64,000 nt of DNA from Bacillus_BD oryzisoli_A (GCF_043641075.1 NZ_JBHZRC010000004.1:62001-126000), one strand, 5' to 3'. Positions 36,498 to 44,619 are shown, counted from the stretch's first letter. Program-made: numbers and translations. Notes: generated by a model not told the origin, from the sequence alone.

Positions 36498-36830
36498 TTA
36501 TTTTGCTGTATTAACAGACTTTAACTGCTGGAAATGAACATCAAGATCCTTTAATGCTGCAACAAGGGCATTGGTCGCTTTCCCGCGGTAATAGGTTTGA
36601 ATCGCTTCAATCGCTTCATCTACCCCATCATTCAAGCTAATTCCCTTTAACAGCCGGCCGATAAATTCACGGCCATGCTCGGTTGCAAGCGTACATGAGG
36701 CATCCAGTACAACTCCATATTTCCTATCTATTTCAGCCGTTATCGTTAAGGTCTCAAAAACACTTTTTGCTGCCATTCCCTGGGGTAAACGAGCATGGCC
36801 AGCAATGAAGATGGTTTTACCATTAAACAT
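36498..36830 (-). CDS. DUF3870-type small protein within the glutarate locus
   Basis: A 110-residue protein (MFNGKTIFIAGHARLPQGMAAKS) whose length and pattern fit the DUF3870 family of Firmicutes. It appears single-domain and cytoplasmic, with no membrane segment and no catalytic motif I can name. A TLATEHGREF segment and a C-terminal helix are typical. AAAGGA precedes the ATG. It is flanked by lhgO and csiD on the same strand, but separated from lhgO by a repeat-like block and from csiD by the leader described above. A link to glutarate metabolism is guilt by association only. Confidence 0.7.
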   Translation of the reverse strand: MFNGKTIFIAGHARLPQGMAAKSVFETLTITAEIDRKYGVVLDASCTLATEHGREFIGRLLKGISLNDGVDEAIEAIQTYYRGKATNALVAALKDLDVHFQQLKSVNTAK

Positions 36831-36834
36831 AATT

Positions 36835-37031
36835 GATCATCCTTTCAATCAAATTCGCTCGTCGAATTTGCGCCCGGATTTTTATCGAGCTCGCTCGATA
36901 AATTACATTTAAAAATCCGAGGCATCCGCCGAAGGCATAACTTTATTCAGCAGGGTTTGAACCCCCACTGAATCAAGAGCTTTTTGCATTTATCCACATT
37001 TATAGAAATCAAGGATGAATGCTGAATAAAG
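36835..37031. repeat. Repeat-like intergenic block between lhgO and the DUF3870 gene
   Basis: Contains AACTTTATTCAGCA (about 36958) inverted as TGCTGAATAAAGTT (about 37020-37033, touching the lhgO stop), CGGATTTTTA inverted as TAAAAATCCG, TTATCGAGC/GCTCGATAA and AATTCGC/GCGAATT-type arms. Such stacked inverted repeats suggest a dispersed element inserted after lhgO. No gene is present. Confidence 0.55.
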
Positions 37032-38246
37032 TTAAATGATGGCTGCTTCTAATAAATGTGATTGTACTGGAATCCTTCTAACTACTTCCTTACCGATTTC
37101 GATAGATGCCGTAGCTGCCGGCGATGGTGCATTACACACATGAACGGAGCGTCTTCCCATGATGATATGGAAATCATCCACCATATTTCCATCATCCTTT
37201 AATGCTTGGGCACGGACTCCTGCAGGTGCAGGTATTAAATCATCCTCTTGAATTTCAGGAATTAATTGCTGCAGACTCTTCGTAAACTGTTTTTTGCTGA
37301 AGGATCGAACATATTCATCAAATCCTTCCTTCGCAAATTTCCCTGCCATTTTCCATAGACCACTGTAGCTCAATGCTTCAGCCAAATCCTTTGCATTAAA
37401 GTCCGTTTTTTTATAGCCCTCACGCTTAAAGCTAAGCACTGCATTTGGACCAGCATCCACCTCTCCGCTGATCATTCGGGTAAAATGGACTCCTAAGAAT
37501 GGAAACTTCGGATTTGGAACAGGATAGATTAAATTTTTGACCAGATAACGTTTTTCCGGTTTTAATTTAAAGTACTCACCGCGAAATGGCAAAATTTTCA
37601 TATCGGTCTTATACCCTGCCGCAGCGGCAACACGGTCACTATGCAAGCCGGCACAATTAATCACCATATTGGTTTTCAAGGTACCGCGATTGGTCTCAAT
37701 CGTGACACCGTCTGATTCTTCGTGGATTTTCTCTACCTTTGTATTTAACTTTATTTCACCGCCATGTTCTTTAATGATTTCAGCAAACGTCTCACTTACC
37801 TGACGATAATTCACAATCCCTGCCTGCGGTACACGGATAGCGCCAAGACCTTTTACATGTGGCTCAATTTCCTTTAACTCGTTCTGTCCAATTTTTGTAA
37901 TTGCGAGCCCATTTTCAAGTCCGCGGGTGTACAGGTTTTGAAGCAGCGGCATCTCCTCTTCTTTTGTTGCAACAATTACTTTCCCGCAAATATCATGGTC
38001 AATTCCATGAATTTGGCAGAATTCTGTCATGGATTGGCTGCCTTGACGGGCAAATCTTGCTTTGAAGCTGCCTGGCTTATAATAGATGCCGGAATGAATT
38101 ACCCCGCTGTTATGTCCGGTTTGATGCTCCGCTACTTTAGATTCCTTTTCTATTACGACAACCCTTGCATTTGGAAAACGATTATATATTGCCATTCCAG
38201 TAGATAAACCTACTATTCCTCCACCAACAATTGCAAAATCATACAT
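37032..38246 (-). CDS. lhgO: L-2-hydroxyglutarate dehydrogenase/oxidase (LhgO)
   Basis: The 404-residue FAD enzyme oxidises L-2-hydroxyglutarate to 2-oxoglutarate and passes electrons to the quinone pool. The N-terminus has the FAD-binding GGGIVGLSTGMAI loop and a VVVIEKE strand. The family motifs HQTGHNSGVIHSGIYY, INCAGLHSDRVA and GVRAQALKDDG are present. AAGGAGG precedes the ATG. It acts directly after CsiD. A sigma-54 promoter and two activator-like palindromes lie upstream. Confidence 0.93.
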   Translation of the reverse strand: MYDFAIVGGGIVGLSTGMAIYNRFPNARVVVIEKESKVAEHQTGHNSGVIHSGIYYKPGSFKARFARQGSQSMTEFCQIHGIDHDICGKVIVATKEEEMPLLQNLYTRGLENGLAITKIGQNELKEIEPHVKGLGAIRVPQAGIVNYRQVSETFAEIIKEHGGEIKLNTKVEKIHEESDGVTIETNRGTLKTNMVINCAGLHSDRVAAAAGYKTDMKILPFRGEYFKLKPEKRYLVKNLIYPVPNPKFPFLGVHFTRMISGEVDAGPNAVLSFKREGYKKTDFNAKDLAEALSYSGLWKMAGKFAKEGFDEYVRSFSKKQFTKSLQQLIPEIQEDDLIPAPAGVRAQALKDDGNMVDDFHIIMGRRSVHVCNAPSPAATASIEIGKEVVRRIPVQSHLLEAAII

Positions 38247-38344
38247 GTATTAAATCCTCCTTTTTCTGAATAGTTTACTATTTTATTAAGAACATAAAAA
38301 TATAGAATTGCCTCAAGGGCTTATTTTTGTTTACATTATTTTTC

Positions 38345-38362
38345 AAGCAAGTATTATGCCAA
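38345..38362 (-). promoter_or_regulatory. Sigma-54 promoter of lhgO
   Basis: Minus strand TTGGCATAATACTTGCTT, a close -24/-12 match, about 100 bases upstream of the start codon. Confidence 0.85.
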
Positions 38363-38421
38363 AATTACTATTAAATCTATTTTTCAATCATTTTTTGTCG
38401 GCTGTTTCAAAAATGCATAGG

Positions 38422-38439
38422 TTATTCATTTTTGCATAA
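38422..38439. promoter_or_regulatory. Activator-site palindrome (copy 1) upstream of lhgO
   Basis: TTATTCA-TTTT-TGCATAA, an 18-bp near-palindrome 60 bases upstream of the promoter. It has the same arms as the site before the dehydrogenase gene at 43310. Confidence 0.65.
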
Positions 38440-38518
38440 AAAGAAATTATGAAGACAATTTTTAACCTTCACACAGAATTCACCATTAATTTTCCTCATT
38501 TAATTGAAATTGCATAAT

Positions 38519-38536
38519 TTATTCATTTTTGCATAA
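38519..38536. promoter_or_regulatory. Activator-site palindrome (copy 2) upstream of lhgO
   Basis: Identical 18-bp sequence to copy 1, with starts 97 bases apart, roughly nine helical turns. Confidence 0.65.
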
Positions 38537-38561
38537 CGGAATATCGTAATGATGTTTTATT

Positions 38562-38606
38562 CAAAAAAAACAAGTCTAATGATAGATAACTATCACTAGA
38601 CCTGCT
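38562..38606 (-). terminator. Terminator after the second gabD
   Basis: Minus-strand CAGGTCTAGTGATAG...CTATCATTAGACTTG with T8. Confidence 0.85.
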
Positions 38607-38617
38607 TTCTGCATTTG

Positions 38618-40075
38618 TTAACCTTCACTTAAGGAAATAGAAATATATTTGATTTCTAAGAACTCTTCGATTCCGAAATGTCCGCCCTCTCTGCCAAGCC
38701 CACTTTCCTTATATCCTCCAAACGGTGCTTGTGCCGTTGACGGCAGACCATCATTTAATCCAACAATTCCGTACTCAATTCCTTCACTCATTCGGAATGC
38801 ACGGCTGAGATTTTCAGTGAAAATATAGGCTGCTAATCCATAGCGGGAATTATTTGCCCGTTCAAGCACTTCCTCTTCCGTTTTAAAGGTTGCGATTGGC
38901 GCCAACGGTCCAAAAATTTCATCCTTCATACATTCCATCTCTTCATTAATATCCGTTAAGATCATTGGTGCATGATAATAGCCATCCACATCAGCAGGCT
39001 TCCCACCTGCATAGGCGATCTTTCCGCCTTTTTCAACAACATCATTCACAAGTCCTGCTACTTTGTCATATGCCGCACGATCAATCAACGGGCCAATATC
39101 CGTGTCTGCCTCTAACCCATTGCCAACCTTCAACCCTTCTAATTTTGCTTGGAAAATTCGAAGGAACTCATCCGACACACCTTCTTGAACATAAATCCGA
39201 TTTGTACAGATACAGGTCTGACCGGCATTGCGAAACTTGGATTGAATCAGCCCTTCTGCAGCCTTTTCTAAATTCGCATCGTCCATGACGATAAAAGGAG
39301 CATTGCCGCCAAGCTCTAAGCTGACTTTTTTCACATTTTCAGCAGCGCCACGCATAAGTGTCTTCCCAACCTCTGTGGAACCGGTAAACGTTATTTTCGT
39401 TACACGAGTATCCTTCAGCCAGGCATCACCAATTTCTGCAGATCTTCCTGTTATGACGTTTAATACCCCACTCGGAATCCCCGCTTCATGGGCAAGCTCC
39501 GCTATTTTTAAAGCTGTCAGAGGCGTTTGGTTAGCCGGCTTGACGACACAGGTGCAGCCAGCAGCAAGAGCCGGAGCAACTTTTCTAGTAATCATGGCAG
39601 CCGGGAAATTCCAAGGAGTAATGGCCGCAATAACCCCAACAGGCTCTTTACGGACAAGTATCCTTTTATGCGGGTGGGATGCTGGAATGGTTTCACCGTA
39701 TACTCGTTTTCCTTCCTCGGCATACCAAGAAATAAAGCTGTTAGCATACTGCACTTCTCCTACTGCTTCGTGTAGTGGCTTTCCCTGTTCCATTGTCATA
39801 ATTCTGGCAATCTCATTTTTGTTTTCTTCTATTAATTGATACCATCTCATAAGCAGACGATAGCGTTCTTCGGCCGTTTTTTTAGACCATATTTTATATG
39901 CTGCATGGGCTGCATCTACTGCCTGCTTTGCTTCCAATGCACCACCTGTAGGTACGGCTCCGATGACCTCCTTCGTTGCAGGATTGATCACCTCTGTAAA
40001 AAATTCATTTTCATTGCCAACCCATTGCCCATCAATATACATCGGATAAACCTCATATTTTTTAATACTTTCCAT
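38618..40075 (-). CDS. gabD: Succinate/glutarate-semialdehyde dehydrogenase (second GabD/DavD)
   Basis: The 485-residue aldehyde dehydrogenase has PWNFPAAMITRKVAPALAAG, FTGSTEVGKTLMRG, the LELGGNAP glutamate, the GQTCICTNR cysteine and QAPFGGYKESGLGREGG. It is clearly related to the GabD at 6354. Here it carries its own sigma-54 promoter and a GGGGAG ribosome site, lying between lhgO and the second activator gene. In this context it probably oxidises glutarate semialdehyde made by GabT, and succinate semialdehyde from GABA. Confidence 0.92.
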   Translation of the reverse strand: MESIKKYEVYPMYIDGQWVGNENEFFTEVINPATKEVIGAVPTGGALEAKQAVDAAHAAYKIWSKKTAEERYRLLMRWYQLIEENKNEIARIMTMEQGKPLHEAVGEVQYANSFISWYAEEGKRVYGETIPASHPHKRILVRKEPVGVIAAITPWNFPAAMITRKVAPALAAGCTCVVKPANQTPLTALKIAELAHEAGIPSGVLNVITGRSAEIGDAWLKDTRVTKITFTGSTEVGKTLMRGAAENVKKVSLELGGNAPFIVMDDANLEKAAEGLIQSKFRNAGQTCICTNRIYVQEGVSDEFLRIFQAKLEGLKVGNGLEADTDIGPLIDRAAYDKVAGLVNDVVEKGGKIAYAGGKPADVDGYYHAPMILTDINEEMECMKDEIFGPLAPIATFKTEEEVLERANNSRYGLAAYIFTENLSRAFRMSEGIEYGIVGLNDGLPSTAQAPFGGYKESGLGREGGHFGIEEFLEIKYISISLSEG

Positions 40076-40120
40076 TTTTATCTCCCCTTTTACACAAAAT
40101 CATTACGTTTAGTACATTAT

Positions 40121-40138
40121 TTGCAAATATCGTGCCAA
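40121..40138 (-). promoter_or_regulatory. Sigma-54 promoter of the second gabD
   Basis: Minus strand TTGGCACGATATTTGCAA fits the -24/-12 consensus closely, 46 bases upstream of the start codon. Confidence 0.88.
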
Positions 40139-40215
40139 TGAATGACGCATTTCATTTTCGTTTTTCTTTTAATCAATTCTATTCACCAATGCATACATCT
40201 ATTTATCTTTGAAAC

Positions 40216-40253
40216 ACAAAAAGACTGCTTCAGAAAAGATTTCCAAAACAGCC
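40216..40253 (-). terminator. Terminator after the second sigma-54 activator gene
   Basis: Minus-strand GGCTG...CAGTC stem with further partial pairing, then T5. Confidence 0.6.
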
Positions 40254-40273
40254 TTATTATCAATACTTTTAGT

Positions 40274-41758
40274 TTAGATGCCAATTGATTTTTCACTTAC
40301 TATTTTTTGATACTTCCTGCTAACAGAGGATTGACTTATTCCTAGTGCTTTTCCTGCTTTTGTAGTTGTTTTATATTGATTCATAGCCATGATAATCAGC
40401 TGCTCCTCCACGGATTCCATAGCCTCCTGTAATGGCATCACTCTCGTTATCACAGGTCTCAGCTTTTTACTTTCATATCCAAATGATAGAAATTGACTTA
40501 CAAACTCAGCATCTATCGCTGGCTGGTCAGCAGACACAACTAATCTTTCAATGATATTTTGCAGCTCCCTCACATTACCCGGCCAGAAATAGCATTCAAG
40601 CATATTAATAGCATCCGGGGTCAGATGATAATGACGGTCATATTTTTCATTCAGGCGCTGCAGAAAATGAAATGCAAGTAATGAGATATCCTCTGTCCTC
40701 TCACGTAGTGGAGGGATTTTTATCGGGATGACATTCAAGCGATAAAATAAATCCTCCCGGAAGGCTCCTTCCTCAACCAGCTTTTCTAATTTTTTATTTG
40801 TTGCTGCGATGATTTGGACATCTATTTTAACGGGAGTTGTACTCCCAATCGGAATGACTTCCTGCTCTTGAAGAACTCTGAGCAGTTTTACCTGGAGGTG
40901 CATAGGCATTTCTCCGATTTCATCTAGAAATAATATTCCCCCGTTGGCCTGCTTAAAATAACCTTCTTTCCCATTTTTATCTGCACCAGTAAAGGAACCC
41001 TTTACATAGCCAAAAAGCTCACTCTCTAGTAAATTTTCCGGAATGGCTCCACAGTTTAGTTTAAGAAAAGGTTTATCAGCTCTTCGTCCAAATTGATGAA
41101 TCGCCTCAGCAATTACTTCTTTCCCTACGCCCGATTCCCCGTTTAAAAGAACAGTCGAAGAAAAATCAGCTATTTTCTTTACCTGATTCATAATCTTTTC
41201 CATTTTAGGACTGCTGTAAATCAATTTTTTTGATAATTGATCCTTCATTTTAAACTGCTGTAATTCCTTTTTATAAATCTCTGTTTTTTCTCTTATTTCC
41301 TGCAGCTCATTCTTCAATCGGGAGGTTTCTGTAATATCCCTTGATGCGATTACAATTCGTTCTAACTTGTTGTTCTCATTAAAAATCGGATTACCGACAG
41401 CGAGGATTTTCCTACCGGTACTTGTCTCTTGTACAACGGACACCTTCTTTTGTTTTTCCATAACTAATCTTGAAACAGATGGTGTAAAATAGCCCTTGTC
41501 TACAAGCTCCATAATATTTTTTCCAATTAACTCCTTTAAATCAACCTGCCAAAAATCCTCGATAATTTTATCGCTGTAGCGAAGTAATTCCCCTTTTGCA
41601 TTTACAACAAGAATTTCATCATAAATACTGGATAGAATGGCATTTAAATCAGTATTTAATTCCTTTATATATTCAATTTCACTTTCATTAGATCTTTTCA
41701 CTGTTTGTCCGCCGTTCTCTTCGACATCTACCGGGACATTTATACTATTGGAAAACAT
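40274..41758 (-). CDS. Sigma-54-dependent transcriptional activator (PAS-AAA-HTH), second copy
   Basis: The 494-residue enhancer-binding protein has an N-terminal PAS domain (about 35-145), a coiled linker (about 140-170), AAA+ (about 175-405; Walker A GESGVGKE, sigma-54 loop GSFTGAD, Walker B GGILFLDEIGE) and a C-terminal HTH (GKALGISQSSVSRKYQKI). GGGAG precedes the ATG. It sits between gabD and the glutamate dehydrogenase gene, both with sigma-54 promoters, and is the likely activator for this block. The PAS ligand is unknown; glutarate, 5-aminovalerate or 2-hydroxyglutarate are reasonable guesses. Confidence 0.92.
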   Translation of the reverse strand: MFSNSINVPVDVEENGGQTVKRSNESEIEYIKELNTDLNAILSSIYDEILVVNAKGELLRYSDKIIEDFWQVDLKELIGKNIMELVDKGYFTPSVSRLVMEKQKKVSVVQETSTGRKILAVGNPIFNENNKLERIVIASRDITETSRLKNELQEIREKTEIYKKELQQFKMKDQLSKKLIYSSPKMEKIMNQVKKIADFSSTVLLNGESGVGKEVIAEAIHQFGRRADKPFLKLNCGAIPENLLESELFGYVKGSFTGADKNGKEGYFKQANGGILFLDEIGEMPMHLQVKLLRVLQEQEVIPIGSTTPVKIDVQIIAATNKKLEKLVEEGAFREDLFYRLNVIPIKIPPLRERTEDISLLAFHFLQRLNEKYDRHYHLTPDAINMLECYFWPGNVRELQNIIERLVVSADQPAIDAEFVSQFLSFGYESKKLRPVITRVMPLQEAMESVEEQLIIMAMNQYKTTTKAGKALGISQSSVSRKYQKIVSEKSIGI

Positions 41759-41814
41759 GACTTCATCTCCCTTAATCTCTTAAGTTAGATATTATCACTT
41801 TATTTAGAATTTTA

Positions 41815-41858
41815 AAAATATAAAAAGTAGAAAAAGAGATCACTTTTTCTACTTTTAT
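41815..41858 (-). terminator. Terminator after the glutamate dehydrogenase gene
   Basis: Minus-strand AAAAGTAGAAAAAG...CTTTTTCTACTTTT followed by a T-rich tract. Confidence 0.8.
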
Positions 41859-41873
41859 AGAATGTATGATGGA

Positions 41874-43163
41874 TTAATAATTTAGCCAGCCTCTTAATCT
41901 TGAAGCTTCAGCAATTTGTTGGATACCTACAATATAAGCAGCAATTTTTAAATTAACATTATATTTTTTGGCGGTTGCATATACATTGGCAAAGCTTTCT
42001 TTCATTTTTTCCTGCAAGCGTTCATCCACGGTTTCTTCCGTCCAATAGTACCCTTGGTTGTTTTGACACCATTCAAAATAGGAAACAACGACACCGCCAG
42101 AGTTTGCAAGTATATCAGGTACAAGAAGGATGCCGCGCTCATCAAGAATTTGAATAGCTTCTTTTGTTGTCGGTCCATTTGCTGCTTCGATAACGATTTG
42201 ACAATTAATTTTTTCAGCGTTCCGCTTATGAATCACACCTGATATGGCTGCAGGAATCAGCACATCACAAGATTTCTCTAGTAGCTCCTGGTTCGTAATA
42301 GAATTTGAAAAATGGTTTGATACAATTCCAAACGAGTCTCGGTTATCTAGTAGGTATGGAATATCAAGTCCATTTTCATCATATAGCCCTCCCAATGCAT
42401 CACCGATACCGACAACCTTTGCACCTAGTTCATATAAATATTGCGCGAGGTAGCTTCCTACATTTCCAAACCCTTGAATAATGACCTTTGTATCTTTTAA
42501 CGACATTTTTCTTAGTTCACATACCATTTGAAGTGTATAAAGAACACCTTTAGATGTAGCGGTTTCTCTTCCTTTCGAACCCCCTAATGCAATTGGTTTC
42601 CCTGTAATAAACCCTGGAGAATCAAATTCGCGGATATGGTCATATTCGTCAAGCATCCAAGCCATAATTTGCGCATTCGTGTACATATCCGGAGCTGGAA
42701 TATCTTTTGTCGGTCCTACAAGCTGACTAACTGCACGCACATAGCCTCTACTTAGTCTCTCCAATTCACCCAAGCTCATCCGACGAGGGTCACAGATAAT
42801 TCCACCTTTAGCCCCGCCATAAGGGAGATCCGTAACACCGCATTTCAAGCTCATCCATCCTGCAAGCGCCTTTACTTCTTCAGGTGTTACATCTGGATGG
42901 AAGCGAATGCCTCCTTTTGTTGGTCCCTTTGCATCGTTGTGCTGCGCACGGTAGCCTTGAAAAATTTGTACTTCTCCATTGTCCATCCGAACCGGTATAC
43001 TAACCTCTAAAAATCTTACCGGTTTTTTGATTAATTCAAATACCTGTGGAGGATAGTTCAATATATTAACCGCCTCTTGCAGCGTCTCTTGAAATTCCAG
43101 CAGTGAATTATCCTTCTCTTTAACTGCCTCATTTTGCTTTACATTAACTGATTTAATAGACAC
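41874..43163 (-). CDS. rocG: Glutamate dehydrogenase (RocG/GudB type)
   Basis: This catabolic NAD-linked glutamate dehydrogenase of about 429 residues releases ammonium and 2-oxoglutarate. It has the active-site lysine region KGGIRFHPDV, AGWMSLKCGVTDLPYGGAKGGI, and the dinucleotide loop VIQGFGNVGSYLA. Two GTG codons could start it; the second (43163) is spaced from GAGGTG. In B. subtilis rocG is SigL-dependent, and a -24/-12 promoter plus an upstream palindrome occur here too. It would recycle the glutamate formed by GabT, supplying 2-oxoglutarate for GabT and CsiD. Confidence 0.9.
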   Translation of the reverse strand: MSIKSVNVKQNEAVKEKDNSLLEFQETLQEAVNILNYPPQVFELIKKPVRFLEVSIPVRMDNGEVQIFQGYRAQHNDAKGPTKGGIRFHPDVTPEEVKALAGWMSLKCGVTDLPYGGAKGGIICDPRRMSLGELERLSRGYVRAVSQLVGPTKDIPAPDMYTNAQIMAWMLDEYDHIREFDSPGFITGKPIALGGSKGRETATSKGVLYTLQMVCELRKMSLKDTKVIIQGFGNVGSYLAQYLYELGAKVVGIGDALGGLYDENGLDIPYLLDNRDSFGIVSNHFSNSITNQELLEKSCDVLIPAAISGVIHKRNAEKINCQIVIEAANGPTTKEAIQILDERGILLVPDILANSGGVVVSYFEWCQNNQGYYWTEETVDERLQEKMKESFANVYATAKKYNVNLKIAAYIVGIQQIAEASRLRGWLNY

Positions 43164-43214
43164 TATAAACACCTCGATAATATTATTTTTATTAAAATTC
43201 TTTAATTAGCTATA

Positions 43215-43232
43215 ATGCAAATTACGTGCCAT
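43215..43232 (-). promoter_or_regulatory. Sigma-54 promoter of the glutamate dehydrogenase gene
   Basis: Minus strand ATGGCACGTAATTTGCAT matches the -24/-12 consensus, 52 bases upstream of the GTG start. Confidence 0.87.
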
Positions 43233-43309
43233 CATTTTAAAATCAGTGTATATAGGAATGTAAGATATGCATGGTGTTTTTCATTTCACAATCTATGAAA
43301 GATTAACTA

Positions 43310-43331
43310 GGTTATGCAAAATTGCATAACC
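43310..43331. promoter_or_regulatory. Activator-site palindrome upstream of the glutamate dehydrogenase gene
   Basis: GGTTATGCA-N4-TGCATAACC, a 22-bp dyad with 9-bp arms, 78 bases upstream of the promoter. It shares the core with the two sites upstream of lhgO. Confidence 0.72.
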
Positions 43332-43429
43332 TTATGTTAGCGTGAAAAAAGGCAGCCAGCTCCAGATTGTCTGGACTTATCACCGCCTTTAACATTTATA
43401 GAAAATAATTAAACTTAACCGAATTCTTA

Positions 43430-43458
43430 TTGACAAAATGGTATATTTATCATATAGT
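43430..43458 (+). promoter_or_regulatory. Sigma-A promoter of the tRNA-Val gene
   Basis: TTGACA (43430-43435), 17-base spacer, TATAGT (43453-43458), 55 bases before the tRNA. Confidence 0.8.
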
Positions 43459-43494
43459 ATTAAATGTCAAAGCTAAAAAGACATTTAATACTAT
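43454..43494 (+). repeat. Perfect 15-bp inverted repeat overlapping the tRNA promoter -10 box
   Basis: ATAGTATTAAATGTC (43454-43468) and GACATTTAATACTAT (43480-43494) are exact reverse complements with 11 bases between. The left arm includes five bases of the -10 hexamer and the start region. Confidence 0.85.
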
Positions 43495-43512
43495 AACAAA
43501 ACATTCTATTAC

Positions 43513-43584
43513 GATCCGATAGTTCAGTGGGAGAATACATCCTTGACAGGGATGGGGTCGGGGGTTCGAATCCCTCTCGGATCA
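43513..43584 (+). tRNA. tRNA-Val (anticodon GAC)
   Basis: A 72-base cloverleaf: acceptor GATCCGA/TCGGATC, D arm GTTC/GAAT (first pair G-T), anticodon arm CATCC/GGATG with loop TTGACAG (anticodon GAC at positions 34-36), five-base variable loop, T arm GGGGG-TTCGAAT-CCCTC, and discriminator A. CCA is not encoded. It is a solitary tRNA gene with its own promoter and terminator. GAC reads valine codon GUC and possibly GUU. Confidence 0.9.
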
Positions 43585-43585
43585 T

Positions 43586-43622
43586 AAAAAAAAGCACTTT
43601 CAATGGAAAGTGCTTTTTTTAT
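43586..43622. terminator. Terminator after the tRNA, probably bidirectional
   Basis: AAGCACTTTC, four-base loop, GAAAGTGCTT with a poly-A run before and a poly-T run after, so it could also stop fbaA transcripts from the minus strand. Confidence 0.85.
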
Positions 43623-43676
43623 TATAAGACAATATGTGGAAGATTAACTCGAGCAGCCATCAAGGCTGCTCTTTAA

Positions 43677-44537
43677 TTAAACTGCTCTTCCAGCAGAACC
43701 AAATTCACGGATTTTGCCAATCACCGTTGCTTTAATCGCTTCACGACCTGGTCCGATTACTTTACGTGGATCGTAAACGTCTGAATCTCCATTTAATACC
43801 TCACGCACTGTTTTAGTAAATTCTATTTGATTTTCTGTATTTACATTAATTTTTGCTGTCCCTAATGAAATGGATTTTTTGATTTGATCTGTCGGTATTC
43901 CCGTACCACCATGTAAAACTAAAGGCAGTCCGATTGTTTGACAAATCTCTTCCATCTCCTGAAAACCTAAGTTTGGCTCCCCTTTATAAGGACCGTGAAC
44001 AGAACCTAATGCTGGAGCTAGACAATCAATTCCAGTTAGCTTCACTAATTGCTCACATTCCTTTGGATCTGCATAAATAACACCCTCTGCAATGACATCG
44101 TCTTCCTGTCCGCCAACGGTTCCTAATTCTGCCTCAACGGAAATACCACGTTCATGTGCATACTCAACTACTTGTTTTGTAATTTTTATATTTTCTTCAA
44201 ATGGATGATGAGAAGCATCAATCATAACAGAAGTAAAGCCAGCATCAATGGCAGCCTTACATTTTTCAAAGCTTGAACCGTGATCCAAATGGATTGCCAC
44301 TGGAACTGTGATTTTCATTTCATTCAGAAGTGCTTTTACCATTGCGGTAACAACAGAAAACCCGCCCATATAACGAGCTGCTCCTTCAGAAACGCCAAGA
44401 ATGACTGGTGATTTTTCTTCCTCTGCAGCGGATAAAATAGCTTGTGTCCATTCAAGATTATTGATGTTAAATTGACCAACCGCATACCCTTCCTTTAATG
44501 CAGTGTTTAACATTTCTTTCATTGAAACTAATCCCAT
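43677..44537 (-). CDS. fbaA: Class II fructose-bisphosphate aldolase
   Basis: This 286-residue zinc aldolase splits fructose 1,6-bisphosphate into dihydroxyacetone phosphate and glyceraldehyde 3-phosphate. It has the AIHLDHGSSFEKC motif (zinc His and catalytic Asp region), VEAELGTVGGQEDD, the LVLHGGTGIP zinc His, and NVNTENQIEF for the phosphate. AGGAGG precedes the ATG. It is the last gene of the unit with pfkA and the PTS genes, 82 bases after pfkA. A hairpin with no U-tract lies in that gap. It may be a second aldolase besides any housekeeping copy elsewhere. Confidence 0.93.
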   Translation of the reverse strand: MGLVSMKEMLNTALKEGYAVGQFNINNLEWTQAILSAAEEEKSPVILGVSEGAARYMGGFSVVTAMVKALLNEMKITVPVAIHLDHGSSFEKCKAAIDAGFTSVMIDASHHPFEENIKITKQVVEYAHERGISVEAELGTVGGQEDDVIAEGVIYADPKECEQLVKLTGIDCLAPALGSVHGPYKGEPNLGFQEMEEICQTIGLPLVLHGGTGIPTDQIKKSISLGTAKINVNTENQIEFTKTVREVLNGDSDVYDPRKVIGPGREAIKATVIGKIREFGSAGRAV

Positions 44538-44580
44538 AATACTTCCTCCTAAAAATATGTATTTAACTTTTGATTTTCTA

Positions 44581-44614
44581 TATGGAAGACAAATATCGGA
44601 ATCTGTCTTCCATA
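44581..44614 (-). other. Hairpin in the pfkA-fbaA gap without a U-tract
   Basis: TATGGAAGACA and TGTCTTCCATA pair perfectly (11 bp). There is no T-run on the transcribed strand, so it is more likely an mRNA processing or stability element than a terminator. Confidence 0.6.
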
Positions 44615-44619
44615 ACTAT

